Assembly: GCA_963748295.1 (NCBI GenBank)
Contig: CAVVIH010000006.1
Coordinates: forward strand, 744,001 to 808,000
Length of the DNA: 64,000 nucleotides
Source: CAVVIH01 sp963748295
GTDB lineage: Bacteria; Acidobacteriota; Vicinamibacteria; Vicinamibacterales; 2-12-FULL-66-21
Direction: 5' to 3'
Each line of letters begins with the position of its first letter. The stretch's first letter is position 1. Position numbers and translations under genes: made by a program. The notes under the pieces are model-generated. The model did not search any database and had not been told where the DNA came from. It worked only from the letters and a program-made list of their open reading frames with translations. Shown here piece by piece: positions 47,902 through 57,420 of this stretch.

Positions 47902-48761
47902 TGGCGGAGCCGTCGGACGTTACCATCGTCATCCCGGCCTTCAACGAAGGAGAGGCGATCGGCGGCGTCGTGTCGAGCCTCGCTGCCGCCGGACCGTGGC
48001 GCGAGATCGTCGTGGTCGACGACGGATCGCAGGACGATACCAGCGCGCGGGCGCGGGCCGCCGGGGCAACGGTCGTGCGGCACCCCTACAACAAGGGTAA
48101 CGGCGCGGCGGTGAAGAGCGGCATCCGCAGCGCGGCCGGCGAGTACGTGCTGATCGTGGATGGCGACGGGCAGCATCGTCCCGAGGACGCGCGGCGAATC
48201 GTCTCGCGTCTCGGCGAGTACGACCTCGTCGTCGGCGCGCGATCGCGGACGACCCAGGCGACCCACACCCGCCGTTTCGGCAACGGCGCGTTGAACGGCC
48301 TCGCGAGTTACCTGACCGGTCGCGATATCCCCGATCTCACGTCGGGATTCAGAGGCGCGCGGTCGGCGCACCTGCGCGAGTTCATCCATCTGCTGCCGAA
48401 CGGCTTCTCGACGCCGACCACGACGACGCTCGCGTTCATCAAGGCGGGCTACAACGTGGCGTTCGAGCCGATCGAGGCGAGGCAGCGGTTGGGGACGTCG
48501 AAGATCCGTCTCGCCAGGGACGGCGCGAAGTTCCTGATGATCATCCTGAAGATCGTGACGATCTTCAGCCCGCTTCGCGTGTTCGTCCCGCTCTCCGCGG
48601 GCACGTTCCTGCTCGGCGTCGCCTACGGCGTCTGGAATGTGATCGTGCACGCGCGAATTCCGAACGGCTCGGTGCTGCTGATTCTCTTCGCCGTCGTGGT
48701 CTTCCTCGTCGGGCTCGTCTCGGAGCAGATTTCGGCGCTGCGCTTCGAAGGACGCCAGTAG
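47901..48761 (+). CDS. DPM1-like family 2 glycosyltransferase
   Basis: This 286-residue GT-A protein has VTIVIPAFNEGEAIGG, VVDDGSQDDT, HPYNKGNGAAVKSGI, the DxD in IVDGDGQHRPED, and DLTSGFRGARSAHL. Two C-terminal membrane helices follow (~218-240 and ~252-272). It likely makes a polyprenyl-phosphate sugar. GTG 47901 overlaps the previous TAG by one base. It is a paralogue of the gene before it, with a different DxD context, so probably a different sugar. Confidence 0.85.
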   Translation: MAEPSDVTIVIPAFNEGEAIGGVVSSLAAAGPWREIVVVDDGSQDDTSARARAAGATVVRHPYNKGNGAAVKSGIRSAAGEYVLIVDGDGQHRPEDARRIVSRLGEYDLVVGARSRTTQATHTRRFGNGALNGLASYLTGRDIPDLTSGFRGARSAHLREFIHLLPNGFSTPTTTTLAFIKAGYNVAFEPIEARQRLGTSKIRLARDGAKFLMIILKIVTIFSPLRVFVPLSAGTFLLGVAYGVWNVIVHARIPNGSVLLILFAVVVFLVGLVSEQISALRFEGRQ

Positions 48762-50002
48762 TGATCGCCGCCGACAGCCCCGCATGGCGTCCGATCGCGG
48801 CAGCCGCGCTCGCCGGCCTCGTGCTGCGGCTTGCGTTCGGGCTCGGCTACTGGGTTGGCAAGCCGATGACGCACGACGAGCACGAGTACCTGGCGCTTGC
48901 CGGCAGCCTCGCCGCCGGGCGCGGATTCACTTACGGCCCCGAACACGAGTCAGGGACCGCGCAGCAGTTCGGGCGCGCACCCATTTACCCGCTCTTCCTT
49001 GCCGCAATCGGGGCGACGCAGCCAGACGACGGCAACGCTCCGGCGCGCGTGAAGATCGTCCAATCGGTGCTCGGGACCGCGCTGGTACTGGTGATCGGTG
49101 CGCTTGCGGCGAGGGCAGCCGGAAGGCGGGCTGGAACTGTCGCCGCATGGATAGCGGCGTGCTATCCGCCGCTCGTCTGGTTCCCGGCGTACGTGTTGAG
49201 CGAAACGCTCTACTCGCTGCTGGCGCTGACCGGCGCGCTGCTGCTGCAGATCGCGGTGACGCGATCGAGGCGCGCGCACAGCCCACGCGAGGGAGGACCG
49301 CTGGCGCTTTTTGCAGGGGCGCTGGTCGGCGTCGCGGTTCTCACCCGGCCCGCGATGCTCGTGTTCGTGCCGCTCGCGCTGCTCTGGCTGGTTCGAGCGC
49401 AGCGCCACGTGCTTGCCGTGGCGTTTCTCGCCGCCGCGATCGCTGTGATCGCACCGTGGACGGCCAGGAACTACCGCGCTTACGGCCGCTTCGTTCTGGT
49501 CGCGTCCGAAGGGGGCGTCACGTTCTGGACCGGCAACCATCCCCTGGCGCGCGGCGAAGGCGATCTGGCCGCCAATCCCGAGATCAAGCGCGCCGAGCTC
49601 GACTTCCGGCGGGCGCACGAAGGCGTGTCCGCCGAGGCGCTCGAGCCGCTCTACTACCAGGACGCGCTGCGCCACATCAAGGCCAACCCCGCGTGGTGGC
49701 TGGGCCTGCTCGCAAAGAAAGCGTTCTATACGGTCGTCCCCGCCGGCCCTTCGTACGCGGTGCACTCGGCGCGTTACCGGATCGCCTCGATCGCGTCGTA
49801 TCTGCTGCTGCTGCCGTTCGCGCTCTACGGCTTCGGCGTGCTGCGGCGCGCCGCGGAACCACCGGTCGCGCTCGGCCTGCTGGTCCTCTCGTCAGTGCTC
49901 GTCTGCCTGATATTCTTTCCGCAGGAACGCTTCCGCGTTCCCGTACTCGACCCGGCGCTGATCGTTGCGGCAGCGGCCGGCATACGGCGCATCAGTCTGT
50001 GA
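48761..50002 (+). CDS. GT-C (ArnT/PMT-like) membrane glycosyltransferase
   Basis: This 413-residue polytopic protein has about ten membrane segments. The first periplasmic loop carries the acidic GT-C motif (THDEHEYLALAGSLAAGRGF), and FGRAPIYPLFLAAIG follows, as in family 39/83 enzymes. Such proteins take sugars from polyprenyl phosphate on the outer side of the membrane, which fits the neighbouring DPM1-like donors. It starts at GTG 48761 and overlaps the next gene by 4 bases. Acceptor unknown. Confidence 0.8.
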   Translation: MIAADSPAWRPIAAAALAGLVLRLAFGLGYWVGKPMTHDEHEYLALAGSLAAGRGFTYGPEHESGTAQQFGRAPIYPLFLAAIGATQPDDGNAPARVKIVQSVLGTALVLVIGALAARAAGRRAGTVAAWIAACYPPLVWFPAYVLSETLYSLLALTGALLLQIAVTRSRRAHSPREGGPLALFAGALVGVAVLTRPAMLVFVPLALLWLVRAQRHVLAVAFLAAAIAVIAPWTARNYRAYGRFVLVASEGGVTFWTGNHPLARGEGDLAANPEIKRAELDFRRAHEGVSAEALEPLYYQDALRHIKANPAWWLGLLAKKAFYTVVPAGPSYAVHSARYRIASIASYLLLLPFALYGFGVLRRAAEPPVALGLLVLSSVLVCLIFFPQERFRVPVLDPALIVAAAAGIRRISL

Positions 50003-50718
50003 AACAGAGCCCGACCGTTCTCGTCGTCACCCCCACCTACAACGAACGGGAGAACCTGCCGCTCCTCGTCCGCGGTGTTCTCGCGCACGAAGGCTTCCGC
50101 GTGCTCGTCGTCGACGACGGGTCGCCGGATGGGACCGGGCAGGTGGCGGATGAACTGGCGAAGCAATATCCCGGGCGCGTGTCGGTGTTGCATCGCACCG
50201 GGGCTCGCGGGCTGGGGCGATCGTACGTGGACGGATTGAAGATTGCCGCCGCGCGCGAGGATATCGATCTCGTCTGCCAGATGGACGCGGACCTCTCGCA
50301 CGATCCGTCGTACCTGCCTGCGCTCGCCGCGGCGACCGCGGATCACGACATGGTGATCGGCTCGCGCTACCTGAACGGCGTCAGCGTGGTGAACTGGCCG
50401 CTGCACCGCCTGTTCCTGAGCGCGTTCGCCAACCGGTACATCCGCGCCGTCACCAGCCTGAAGCCGCGCGACTGCACGAGCGGCTACCGCTGCTGGCGGC
50501 GTGAAGCGCTGGCGCGGATGCCGCTCGATCGGATGGTGTCGGACGGCTATGCGTTCCTCGTCGAGATGCTGTTCGAAGCCAATCGAATCGGCTGCCGCAT
50601 CGGCGAGGTGCCGATCATCTTCATCGAGCGGCGCCAGGGCGAGTCCAAGGTGTCGACCCCGGTGCTGCTCGAATCGCTGATCACCCCCTGGCGCCTGCTG
50701 TTCCGGCGGCCGCGCTGA
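49999..50718 (+). CDS. polyprenol monophosphomannose synthase-like GT2
   Basis: The 239-residue soluble GT-A protein has VLVVTPTYNERENLPLLV, VLVVDDGSPDGTGQVAD, the DAD in QMDADLSHDPSYLP, YLNGVSVVNWPLHRL, DCTSGYRCWRR, and a C-terminal FIERRQGESKVS. This is the single-domain form of dolichol/polyprenol-phosphate mannose synthase. GTG 49999 overlaps the GT-C gene by 4 bases, so enzyme and likely donor synthase are translationally coupled. Confidence 0.88.
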   Translation: MKQSPTVLVVTPTYNERENLPLLVRGVLAHEGFRVLVVDDGSPDGTGQVADELAKQYPGRVSVLHRTGARGLGRSYVDGLKIAAAREDIDLVCQMDADLSHDPSYLPALAAATADHDMVIGSRYLNGVSVVNWPLHRLFLSAFANRYIRAVTSLKPRDCTSGYRCWRREALARMPLDRMVSDGYAFLVEMLFEANRIGCRIGEVPIIFIERRQGESKVSTPVLLESLITPWRLLFRRPR

Positions 50719-50721
50719 CCC

Positions 50722-51945
50722 ATGCCTCACGTCATCGTCATGGTGACGTCGTCGTACCCGCGCTTCCCGGGGGACAGCGTCGGGACGTTCATGGAGCCGA
50801 TCGCGCACTCGGTCGCGGCACGCGGGCATGAAGTGCACGTCGTCGCACCGTGGCACCCTCGTGTCGCGCGTGCCGAGCGCGAAGGTGACGTGCATTTTCA
50901 TTTCTACAGGTACGCGCCGCATCCGGCCCTGAACGTGTTCGGTTACGCGGAAGCGATGCGTGCGGATGTCTCGCTGCGCGGCGCCGCGTTCGCCGCCGCG
51001 CCGCTGGCCATGGCCGCCGGATGGCGCGCCGCGCGGCACGTCGCCGACCGGCACAACGCCACGATCGTCCACGGCCACTGGGTGATTCCGGGCGGCGCGA
51101 TCGCGCTGGCTGCCGCCGGTCCGCGGCCGCTGGTGATCAGCCTTCACGGGTCCGACGTGTACGTGGCCGAGAAGCTCGCGCCCGCGCGATTCGTGGCGCG
51201 AAGAGTGTTCCGCCGCGCTGCGGTGGTGACCGCCTGCAGCAGCGATCTCGCCGAGCGCGCGGTCAGGCTCGGCGCCGACGCGGCGCGCGTCGAGGTGGTT
51301 CCCTACGGCGTGGACGTCGAGCGCTTTCGCCCGGATCCCTCGTCCAGATCGAAGCTGCGCGATCTGCTGCAGCTCGCGGCCGACGACGTGCTGGTCGTCG
51401 CCGCCGGCCGCCTGGTTCGCAAAAAGGGCTTCGAGTATCTGGTCGAGGCGATGGCTCAGACGGCGGCAACGCCGCGCGTCGTCCTGGCGCTCGCCGGCGA
51501 GGGCGATCTGCGCGATGAGCTGCGGGCGCGGATCGCGGCGTCGGGTCTGGACCAACGGGTCCGGCTCCTGGGCAACCAGACGCAGGACGAGGTGGCGCGC
51601 TGGCTCGCGGCGGCCGATATCGCGGCGGTCCCGTCCGTGCGGGACGACAGCGGCAATGTCGACGGTCTCCCCAATGTCGTGCTCGAAGCGCTGGCGTCCG
51701 CCACGCCGCTGGTGACGACCGCGGCCGGCGGCATTGGCGCCGTTGTCGAGTCGGGTCGGACCGCGATCGTCGTGCCCGAGAGGGATGCGGGAGCGCTCGC
51801 GCGAGCGATACAGATGCTGGCGGCCGATCCGGAGCAGCGCGCGCGAATCGGCGGCGCCGCGCGCGAGCTGGCGGGCCGGCGGTTCGGCTGGGCAGAAACC
51901 GCGCGGCGGCTGGAGGCCGCCTACGATCATGCGCTTGCCAAGTAA
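50722..51945 (+). CDS. family 4 glycosyltransferase
   Basis: The 407-residue GT-B protein is intact. It has the N-terminal TSSYPRFPGDSVGTFMEPIA acceptor-side loop, IVHGHWVIPGG, LHGSDVYVAE, VVPYGVDVERFRP, GRLVRKKGFEYLVEA, and the donor-binding EX7E region (DGLPNVVLEALASATPLV). It lies 3 bases after the previous stop. The exact donor cannot be read from sequence. Confidence 0.9.
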   Translation: MPHVIVMVTSSYPRFPGDSVGTFMEPIAHSVAARGHEVHVVAPWHPRVARAEREGDVHFHFYRYAPHPALNVFGYAEAMRADVSLRGAAFAAAPLAMAAGWRAARHVADRHNATIVHGHWVIPGGAIALAAAGPRPLVISLHGSDVYVAEKLAPARFVARRVFRRAAVVTACSSDLAERAVRLGADAARVEVVPYGVDVERFRPDPSSRSKLRDLLQLAADDVLVVAAGRLVRKKGFEYLVEAMAQTAATPRVVLALAGEGDLRDELRARIAASGLDQRVRLLGNQTQDEVARWLAAADIAAVPSVRDDSGNVDGLPNVVLEALASATPLVTTAAGGIGAVVESGRTAIVVPERDAGALARAIQMLAADPEQRARIGGAARELAGRRFGWAETARRLEAAYDHALAK

Positions 51946-51979
51946 GTCCACAGGCAGCTAAGATTTACGGTTCATTCTC

Positions 51980-52771
51980 ATGCCGCTGCCTGCCGAGACG
52001 AAGCCGGGGCTCAGTGTCTTTTTTCCCGCGTACAACGACAGCGGGACGATTGCGAGCCTCGTGATCTCCGCGTTGCGGACCGCGCGGACCCTGACCCCCG
52101 ATTTCGAGGTGGTCATCGTCAACGACGGCAGCGCCGATGGCACGGCGGACATCGCCAACGAGCTTGCCCGCACCTATCCCGAGGTGCGCGTCGTGCACCA
52201 TGAGAAGAACCGCGGCTACGGCGGCGCGCTGAGAACGGGATTCGAAACAGCCAGTCGCGATCTGGTCTTTTACACCGATGGCGATGCCCAGTACGATCCG
52301 GCGGAAATGGCCGTCCTCTGGGAAGCGTTCAACGAGAACGTCGATCTCGTGAACGGCTACAAGATCAGCCGGTCCGATCCCCTGCACCGGATCGTCATCG
52401 GACGCATCTATCACCACACGGTGAAACTTCTGTTCGGCCTCCAGGTGCGTGACGTCGATTGCGACTTCCGGCTGATGCGCCGATCCATCTTCGATCGCGT
52501 GATGCTCGAGAAGAACAGCGGCGTGATCTGCCTGGAGATGATGAAGAAGATCCAGGATGCCGGATTCCGGATCGCCGAAGTGCCGGTCCATCACTATCAT
52601 CGCGCTTACGGACGCTCGCAGTTCTTCAACTTCCGACGGCTGTTCAAGACCGGCGTCGATGTTTTCAAGCTTTGGTACGCACTCGTGATCAGGCGTGAGC
52701 ACATCGCGCAACCAGCCGAAGTGCCGGCCGGAGCCGCCGTCGGCCACGCCGGTCCCGAGGACCGCGGGTAG
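51980..52771 (+). CDS. DPM1-like family 2 glycosyltransferase without membrane helices
   Basis: This 263-residue GT-A protein has LSVFFPAYNDSGTIASLV, IVNDGSADGTADIANE, NRGYGGALRTGF, the DxD in YTDGDAQYDPAEM, and the catalytic-side DVDCDFRLMRR, as in the YkcC-type subgroup of dolichyl-phosphate sugar synthases. The C terminus is hydrophilic. It is the third or fourth such enzyme in 7 kb. The gap to the previous gene is 34 bases. Confidence 0.87.
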   Translation: MPLPAETKPGLSVFFPAYNDSGTIASLVISALRTARTLTPDFEVVIVNDGSADGTADIANELARTYPEVRVVHHEKNRGYGGALRTGFETASRDLVFYTDGDAQYDPAEMAVLWEAFNENVDLVNGYKISRSDPLHRIVIGRIYHHTVKLLFGLQVRDVDCDFRLMRRSIFDRVMLEKNSGVICLEMMKKIQDAGFRIAEVPVHHYHRAYGRSQFFNFRRLFKTGVDVFKLWYALVIRREHIAQPAEVPAGAAVGHAGPEDRG

Positions 52772-52773
52772 CG

Positions 52774-53803
52774 ATGGCCTATCGGGATTTCTACCGCGGC
52801 CGGCGCGTGATGATCACGGGCGGCCTCGGATTCATCGGCAGCAACCTGGCCCACCAGCTTGCCGCGCTTGGCGCCGACGTTCTGCTGGTCGACTCGCTGC
52901 TCCCCGACTACGGCGGCAACCACTTCAACATCAGCGGCCTCGAGGATCGGGTTCGCGTGAACGTCGCCGATCTGCGCGACGGACACTCGATGGACGTGCT
53001 CGTCAAGGATCAGGACGTCATCTTCAATCTCGCCGGCCAGGTCAGCCACATCGACAGCATGCGGGATCCGTATACCGATCTCGACATCAACTGCCGCGCG
53101 CAGCTGTCGATTCTCGAGTCGTGCAGGACGCAGAACCCCGGCGTGCGCGTGGTGTTCGCCGGCACGCGTCAGGTCTACGGACGTCCGGACGCGCTGCCGG
53201 TCGACGAGCGGCATCTGGTGCGGCCGGTCGACATCAACGGCGTCAACAAGGCCGCCGGCGAGTACCTACCACCTGCTCTACCACAACGTGTACGGCGTGC
53301 GCGGCTGTTCGCTGCGGCTCACCAACGTGTTCGGGCCGCGGCAACTGATCAAGCACAATCGTCAGGGATTCATCGGCTGGTTCATTCGCCTCGCGATCGA
53401 AGGACGGGAGATTCAGGTGTTCGGCGACGGATCGCAGCTCCGCGACTTCGTCTACGTGGACGACGCGGTCGATGCGTTCCTGCGCGCCGGCGCGACCGAC
53501 GCGTGCTTCGGCGAGGTTTTCAACGTCGGCGGCGATCAGCCGATCAGCCATCGCGATCTCGTGAGCACGCTGCTTGCGGTTGCCGGGACCGGCTCGGTGC
53601 GGTACGTCGAGTGGCCGCCGGAAAAAAAGCGCATCGACATCGGCAGCTTCTATTCGGATTCGACGCGGTTCCGCGCGACCACCGGATGGCAGCCGTCCGT
53701 CAGCCTGCGCGAGGGCCTCGAGCGAACCGTGGCGTTCTATCGGCAGCACCTGCCGCATTACGTGCAGGACGGCCTGCCGGCGGCCGAAGGAGCGCTGCGG
53801 TGA
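52774..53803 (+). CDS. NAD-dependent nucleotide-sugar epimerase/dehydratase, frame broken by a 1-base insertion
   Basis: This extended SDR enzyme starts with the Rossmann motif MITGGLGFIGSNLAHQLA, then LAGQVSHIDSM and the Tyr in RQVYGRPDA. After NKAAGEY the frame changes. Removing one C at 53265-53266 (GAGTACCTACC to GAGTACTACC) restores the continuation YHLLYHNVYGVRG, LTNVFGPRQL, VFGDGSQLRDFVYVDD and FNVGGDQPISHRD, giving 342 residues. Substrate unknown. It overlaps the aminotransferase by 4 bases, which suggests a shared nucleotide-sugar pathway. Confidence 0.87.
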
Positions 53804-54918
53804 TTGCGTTCCTGCAGCTGACGCCCGACGAGGATGCGGCGGCGGTGCGCGAGGCGATTGCGCGGGTCGTCGATCGCGGATGGTTCGTGCTCGGCCCGGA
53901 GCTGGAGGGGTTCGAGCGCGAGTTCGCGGCCGCGTGCGGCGCCGGCCGGTCGGTCGGGGTCGGGACGGGCACCGACGCGCTGGCGATCGCGCTGCGGGCG
54001 CTTGGCATCGGGCCGGGCGACGAGGTGATCACCTCACCGCTGTCGGCCGCCTACAGCGCGCTGGCCATCATGATGGCCGGCGCGCGTCCGGTGTTCGCAG
54101 ACATCGATCCGGCGCGGCTCACGATCGATCCCGCGGCGGTCGCGGCTGCCGTCACCTCGCGAACGGCGGCGGTGATGCCGGTGCACTTGTACGGCCAGCC
54201 GGCCGACATGCCGGCGATTGTTGCAATCGCCGCGCGCCACTCGCTTGCCGTCGTCGAAGACTGCTGCCAGGCGCATCTCGCGACGTGCCACGGACAACCA
54301 GTCGGCAGCTTCGGCGCGGTCGCCGCCTACAGCTTCTATCCGACCAAGAATCTCGGCGCGCTCGGCGACGGCGGCGCGCTCACCACGAACGACTCCGCGA
54401 TCGCGGACCGCGCGAAGCGCCTGCGTAACGGCGGCCAGAGCGACCGCTACCATCATGCGGAGTTCGGCGTGAACTCGAGACTCGACGAGATGCAGGCGGC
54501 GGTGTTGCGCGCCCGCCTGCCCTTTCTCGACGGCTGGACCGCGCGGCGGCGGCAGCTCGCGCGGAAGTATCGCGAAGCGCTCGAAGGCGTCACCAGCGTC
54601 GTCGTGCCGCCGGAGGCGGATGCCGGGCACGTCTATCACCTGTTCCCGGTGCTGAGCCCGGCGCGCGATGCGCTGCAGGCGTACCTGAAATCGAACGGCG
54701 TCGAAACGCTGATCCACTACCCCGTGCCGATTCCGCGACAGCCCGCGCTCGCGTCCGAGGCGCCAGCCGACTGTCCGGTTGCAGCGCGAGTCTGCGACCA
54801 GATCCTGTCGCTGCCGCTCTACCCGCGGCTCGACGAACGCGCCGTGCGCGCGGTCGCCGGCGCGGTTGCCGCCGGCCCGGCGGCGGCCGTCCATCGCGTT
54901 CAGACCGCGGAACGCTGA
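53800..54918 (+). CDS. DegT/DnrJ/EryC1/StrS-family sugar aminotransferase
   Basis: This ~372-residue PLP-dependent enzyme transaminates keto-sugar nucleotides. It has VGVGTGTDALAIALRALGIG, EVITSPLSAAYSAL, VMPVHLYGQPADM, VVEDCCQAHLA, the PLP-binding lysine in FYPTKNLGALGDGGALTTN, and the C-terminal IHYPVPIPRQPAL. GTG 53800 overlaps the epimerase stop. Together they suggest an amino-deoxy sugar in the surface glycan. Confidence 0.92.
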   Translation: MIAFLQLTPDEDAAAVREAIARVVDRGWFVLGPELEGFEREFAAACGAGRSVGVGTGTDALAIALRALGIGPGDEVITSPLSAAYSALAIMMAGARPVFADIDPARLTIDPAAVAAAVTSRTAAVMPVHLYGQPADMPAIVAIAARHSLAVVEDCCQAHLATCHGQPVGSFGAVAAYSFYPTKNLGALGDGGALTTNDSAIADRAKRLRNGGQSDRYHHAEFGVNSRLDEMQAAVLRARLPFLDGWTARRRQLARKYREALEGVTSVVVPPEADAGHVYHLFPVLSPARDALQAYLKSNGVETLIHYPVPIPRQPALASEAPADCPVAARVCDQILSLPLYPRLDERAVRAVAGAVAAGPAAAVHRVQTAER

Positions 54919-54922
54919 ATCC

Positions 54923-57407
54923 GTGCTTCAGCTCCTCCAGGTTGCTGTCGTCGCCTGGCTGCCGGGCGCCGTGCTGTTCCGCGCGCCATTCGCCGACCGC
55001 GCGCGGCGCGCCGCGATCGACCCCGAGGAACGGCTGTTCTGGTCGGTCATCCTCAGCATCGCCGTTTCCCTGTCCGCTGTGCTCGCGCTGGCGTTCCTGG
55101 GAAAGTACACGTTCACCCGCCTGATGGCCGCGGACGTCGCGTTCGCGCTCGTGATTGCGGCGATCGGCCGGTTCGATCTTCGGCTCGACGCGCCGCGCAA
55201 GCTCGCGACAGCTGCCGCGCTGCTGCCGGTGATGCTGCTCGCGCTCGCCGCCTGGAGGTTCTTTCCGCCCGCCGAGTTCGTGCTCGGCGGCCGCGATCCC
55301 GGCGTCTACGTGAACGAGGGCATTCAGATCGCCCAGCACGGCACCTTCATCTACGAGGATCCCGTCGTCCAGTCGGTGCCGCCGTTCGCACGTGATCTGT
55401 TCTTTCCCTCGCACCAGCGCCACGACTATTACGGCATCCGCTTCATGGGGTTTCCGATCATCGATCCGGATCGCGGGATCGTGATCGGCCAGTTTCCCCA
55501 CCTGTTTCCGGCGTCGATCGCGGTGGGCTACGCCATCGACGGCCTCACCGGCGCGCGCAAGATTGTCGGTGTCTGGGCTGCGCTTGGCGTCCTGGCCGTG
55601 TACTTCCTTGGTGCGAAGCTGTTCGGCCGGGCGGCCGCGTTCGCCGGCGCCGTGCTCCTCGCCTTGAACCTCGTTCAGGTGTGGTTCGCGCGCTATCCGA
55701 GCACGGAAGTCGTCATGCAGGCGATGCTGTTCGCGGCGCTGCTGGCGATCGTGCGGACGTACGAAGACGACGATGCGTTCTTCTCGTGGGTGGGCGGAGC
55801 GCTGCTCGGGCTGATGCTGTTCCTGCGCCTCGACGCTGTGCTGGCGATCGCCGGCGTTCTCGCGGGCCTCGGCCTGCTCGTCATGACCGGCGCCCGGTGG
55901 CGCATGGGGTTCCTGGCCTCGCTCGGCGCGGTCTCGGCGCTGGCGGCTGCATACCTGCTCGTGCCGATGCGGCACCAGAGCGATCGCGCGATCGTCTTCC
56001 TGACGAATTTCGAGTGGTGGCAGTATGGGGTGACTGTGCTTGCCGCCGCCGCGGCATTCGCCGGGTCGGTCGTCGCCGCACGGAGCAGCGCGGTGCGCGT
56101 CCGCGTGCGGAGTCTGGCGCCGAGCGTCTTGACGATTGCGCTCGTCGCCGCCACCGTCTACGCCTTGTACTTCCGCAGGCCGGGCGGACGACTGGCGCCG
56201 CACGACGCCTACGCGCTGCGCACGGTCACCGAGTACTACCTGACGCTGCCCGGCCTGGCGGCCGCGCTGATCGGGTTCGCGCTGGCCGCGCGCCACGCGT
56301 TCTGGCGCGCGCCGGCATTCTTCACGACGCTGGTCGGGCACTGCTTTTTCTTCTTCTACAAGATCCGGATCGTGCCGGAGCACTTCTGGATGTCGCGCCG
56401 CTATCTGCCGCTCATCCTGCCGGCCGCGTTCCTGCTCGCGTCGGCGGCCGCGCTCGGTACCCGCCGTGGCGCGTCGCTGCGCCCGCTGCGATGGGCGATC
56501 GGCCTCGCCTTCCTCGCGCTGCTCGGACGCGAATACGTGAGGACGAGCGAGCGCATCGTCGATCACGTCGAGTTCGCGGGCGTGATTCCGCGGCTCGAGC
56601 GGATCGCCTCGTTCGTCGGCGACCACGACCTGCTGATCGTCGAATCGTCCAACGCCGGCACCGACGTGCACACGCTGGCGCCGCCGCTCGCCTACATCTA
56701 CGCGCGCAACGTGCTCGTGCTCAACTCGCCCGCTCCGGACAAGGGGGCGTTCGCGGCGTTCCTCGAGTGGGCGCCGAAGCAGGTACTCGAACGTGTTCTT
56801 TCTTGGCGCCGGAGGCACCGACCTGCTGTCGCCGGCGTGGGGTGCGCGGGTCATCGCCGAGGATCGCTTCCGTGTGCCGGAGTTCGCCGCGGGGCCGAAC
56901 GAGTTTCCACGCGCGCCGCGCTCCAAGCAGTTCGATTACACGATCTACCAGTTCACCCCGCCGGCGCCGGTTGACACCGGAGACGAGGTCATCGTCGACC
57001 TCGGAAGGGAGGATGACCTCAACGTCCTGCGGTTCCACGCCAAGGAGGAAACCGAAGGGCGGACGTTCCGATGGTCACAGGATGATTCCTACGTGATCCT
57101 GCGCCCGCTGGGCGCGAACGTACGCTCGGTGACTCTGTGGATGAGCGATGGCGGCCGCCCGGATGCCGCGCCGCCAGCCACCGTCATGGTTTCTCTCGAC
57201 GATCAGCCGATTGGCAGTGTCGAGGTGGATACCGGCTTCAAGCCCTACCGTCTCGAGATCCCGCCCGCCCTTGCGGCACGCGTCGCCGAAAAACGTGCGC
57301 CTGTCCGGCTCAAGCTCGCAACGCCGGTATGGAGTCCCGAAAAGGTGCTCGGCACGACCGACGATCGCGAACTGGGCGTGATGGTCGACCGCGTGGCGGT
57401 AAAATAG
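54923..57407 (+). CDS. large GT-C-like membrane protein with C-terminal periplasmic domain, frame broken by a 1-base insertion
   Basis: Restored, it is 827 residues. It has about 12 membrane segments (to ~residue 560). A first large loop carries GGRDPGVYVNEGIQIAQHG, whose acidic residue sits where GT-C enzymes have their catalytic Asp. A soluble C-terminal beta-rich domain (~640-827) follows. The frame changes at 56781-56783, where GCAGGTACTCGAAC stands in place of GCAGTACTCGAAC, the same 14-base context as the gltA break. Start GTG 54923. I infer a polyprenyl-phosphate-dependent sugar transferase but cannot name it. Confidence 0.75.
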
Positions 57408-57420
57408 CTCCAGATCGTTC

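Noticed and set aside
54590..56926. 778-codon minus-strand open frame over the GT-C-like gene
   Set aside because: Highly charged Arg/Glu/His shadow frame; the plus strand has clear membrane segments and family motifs.
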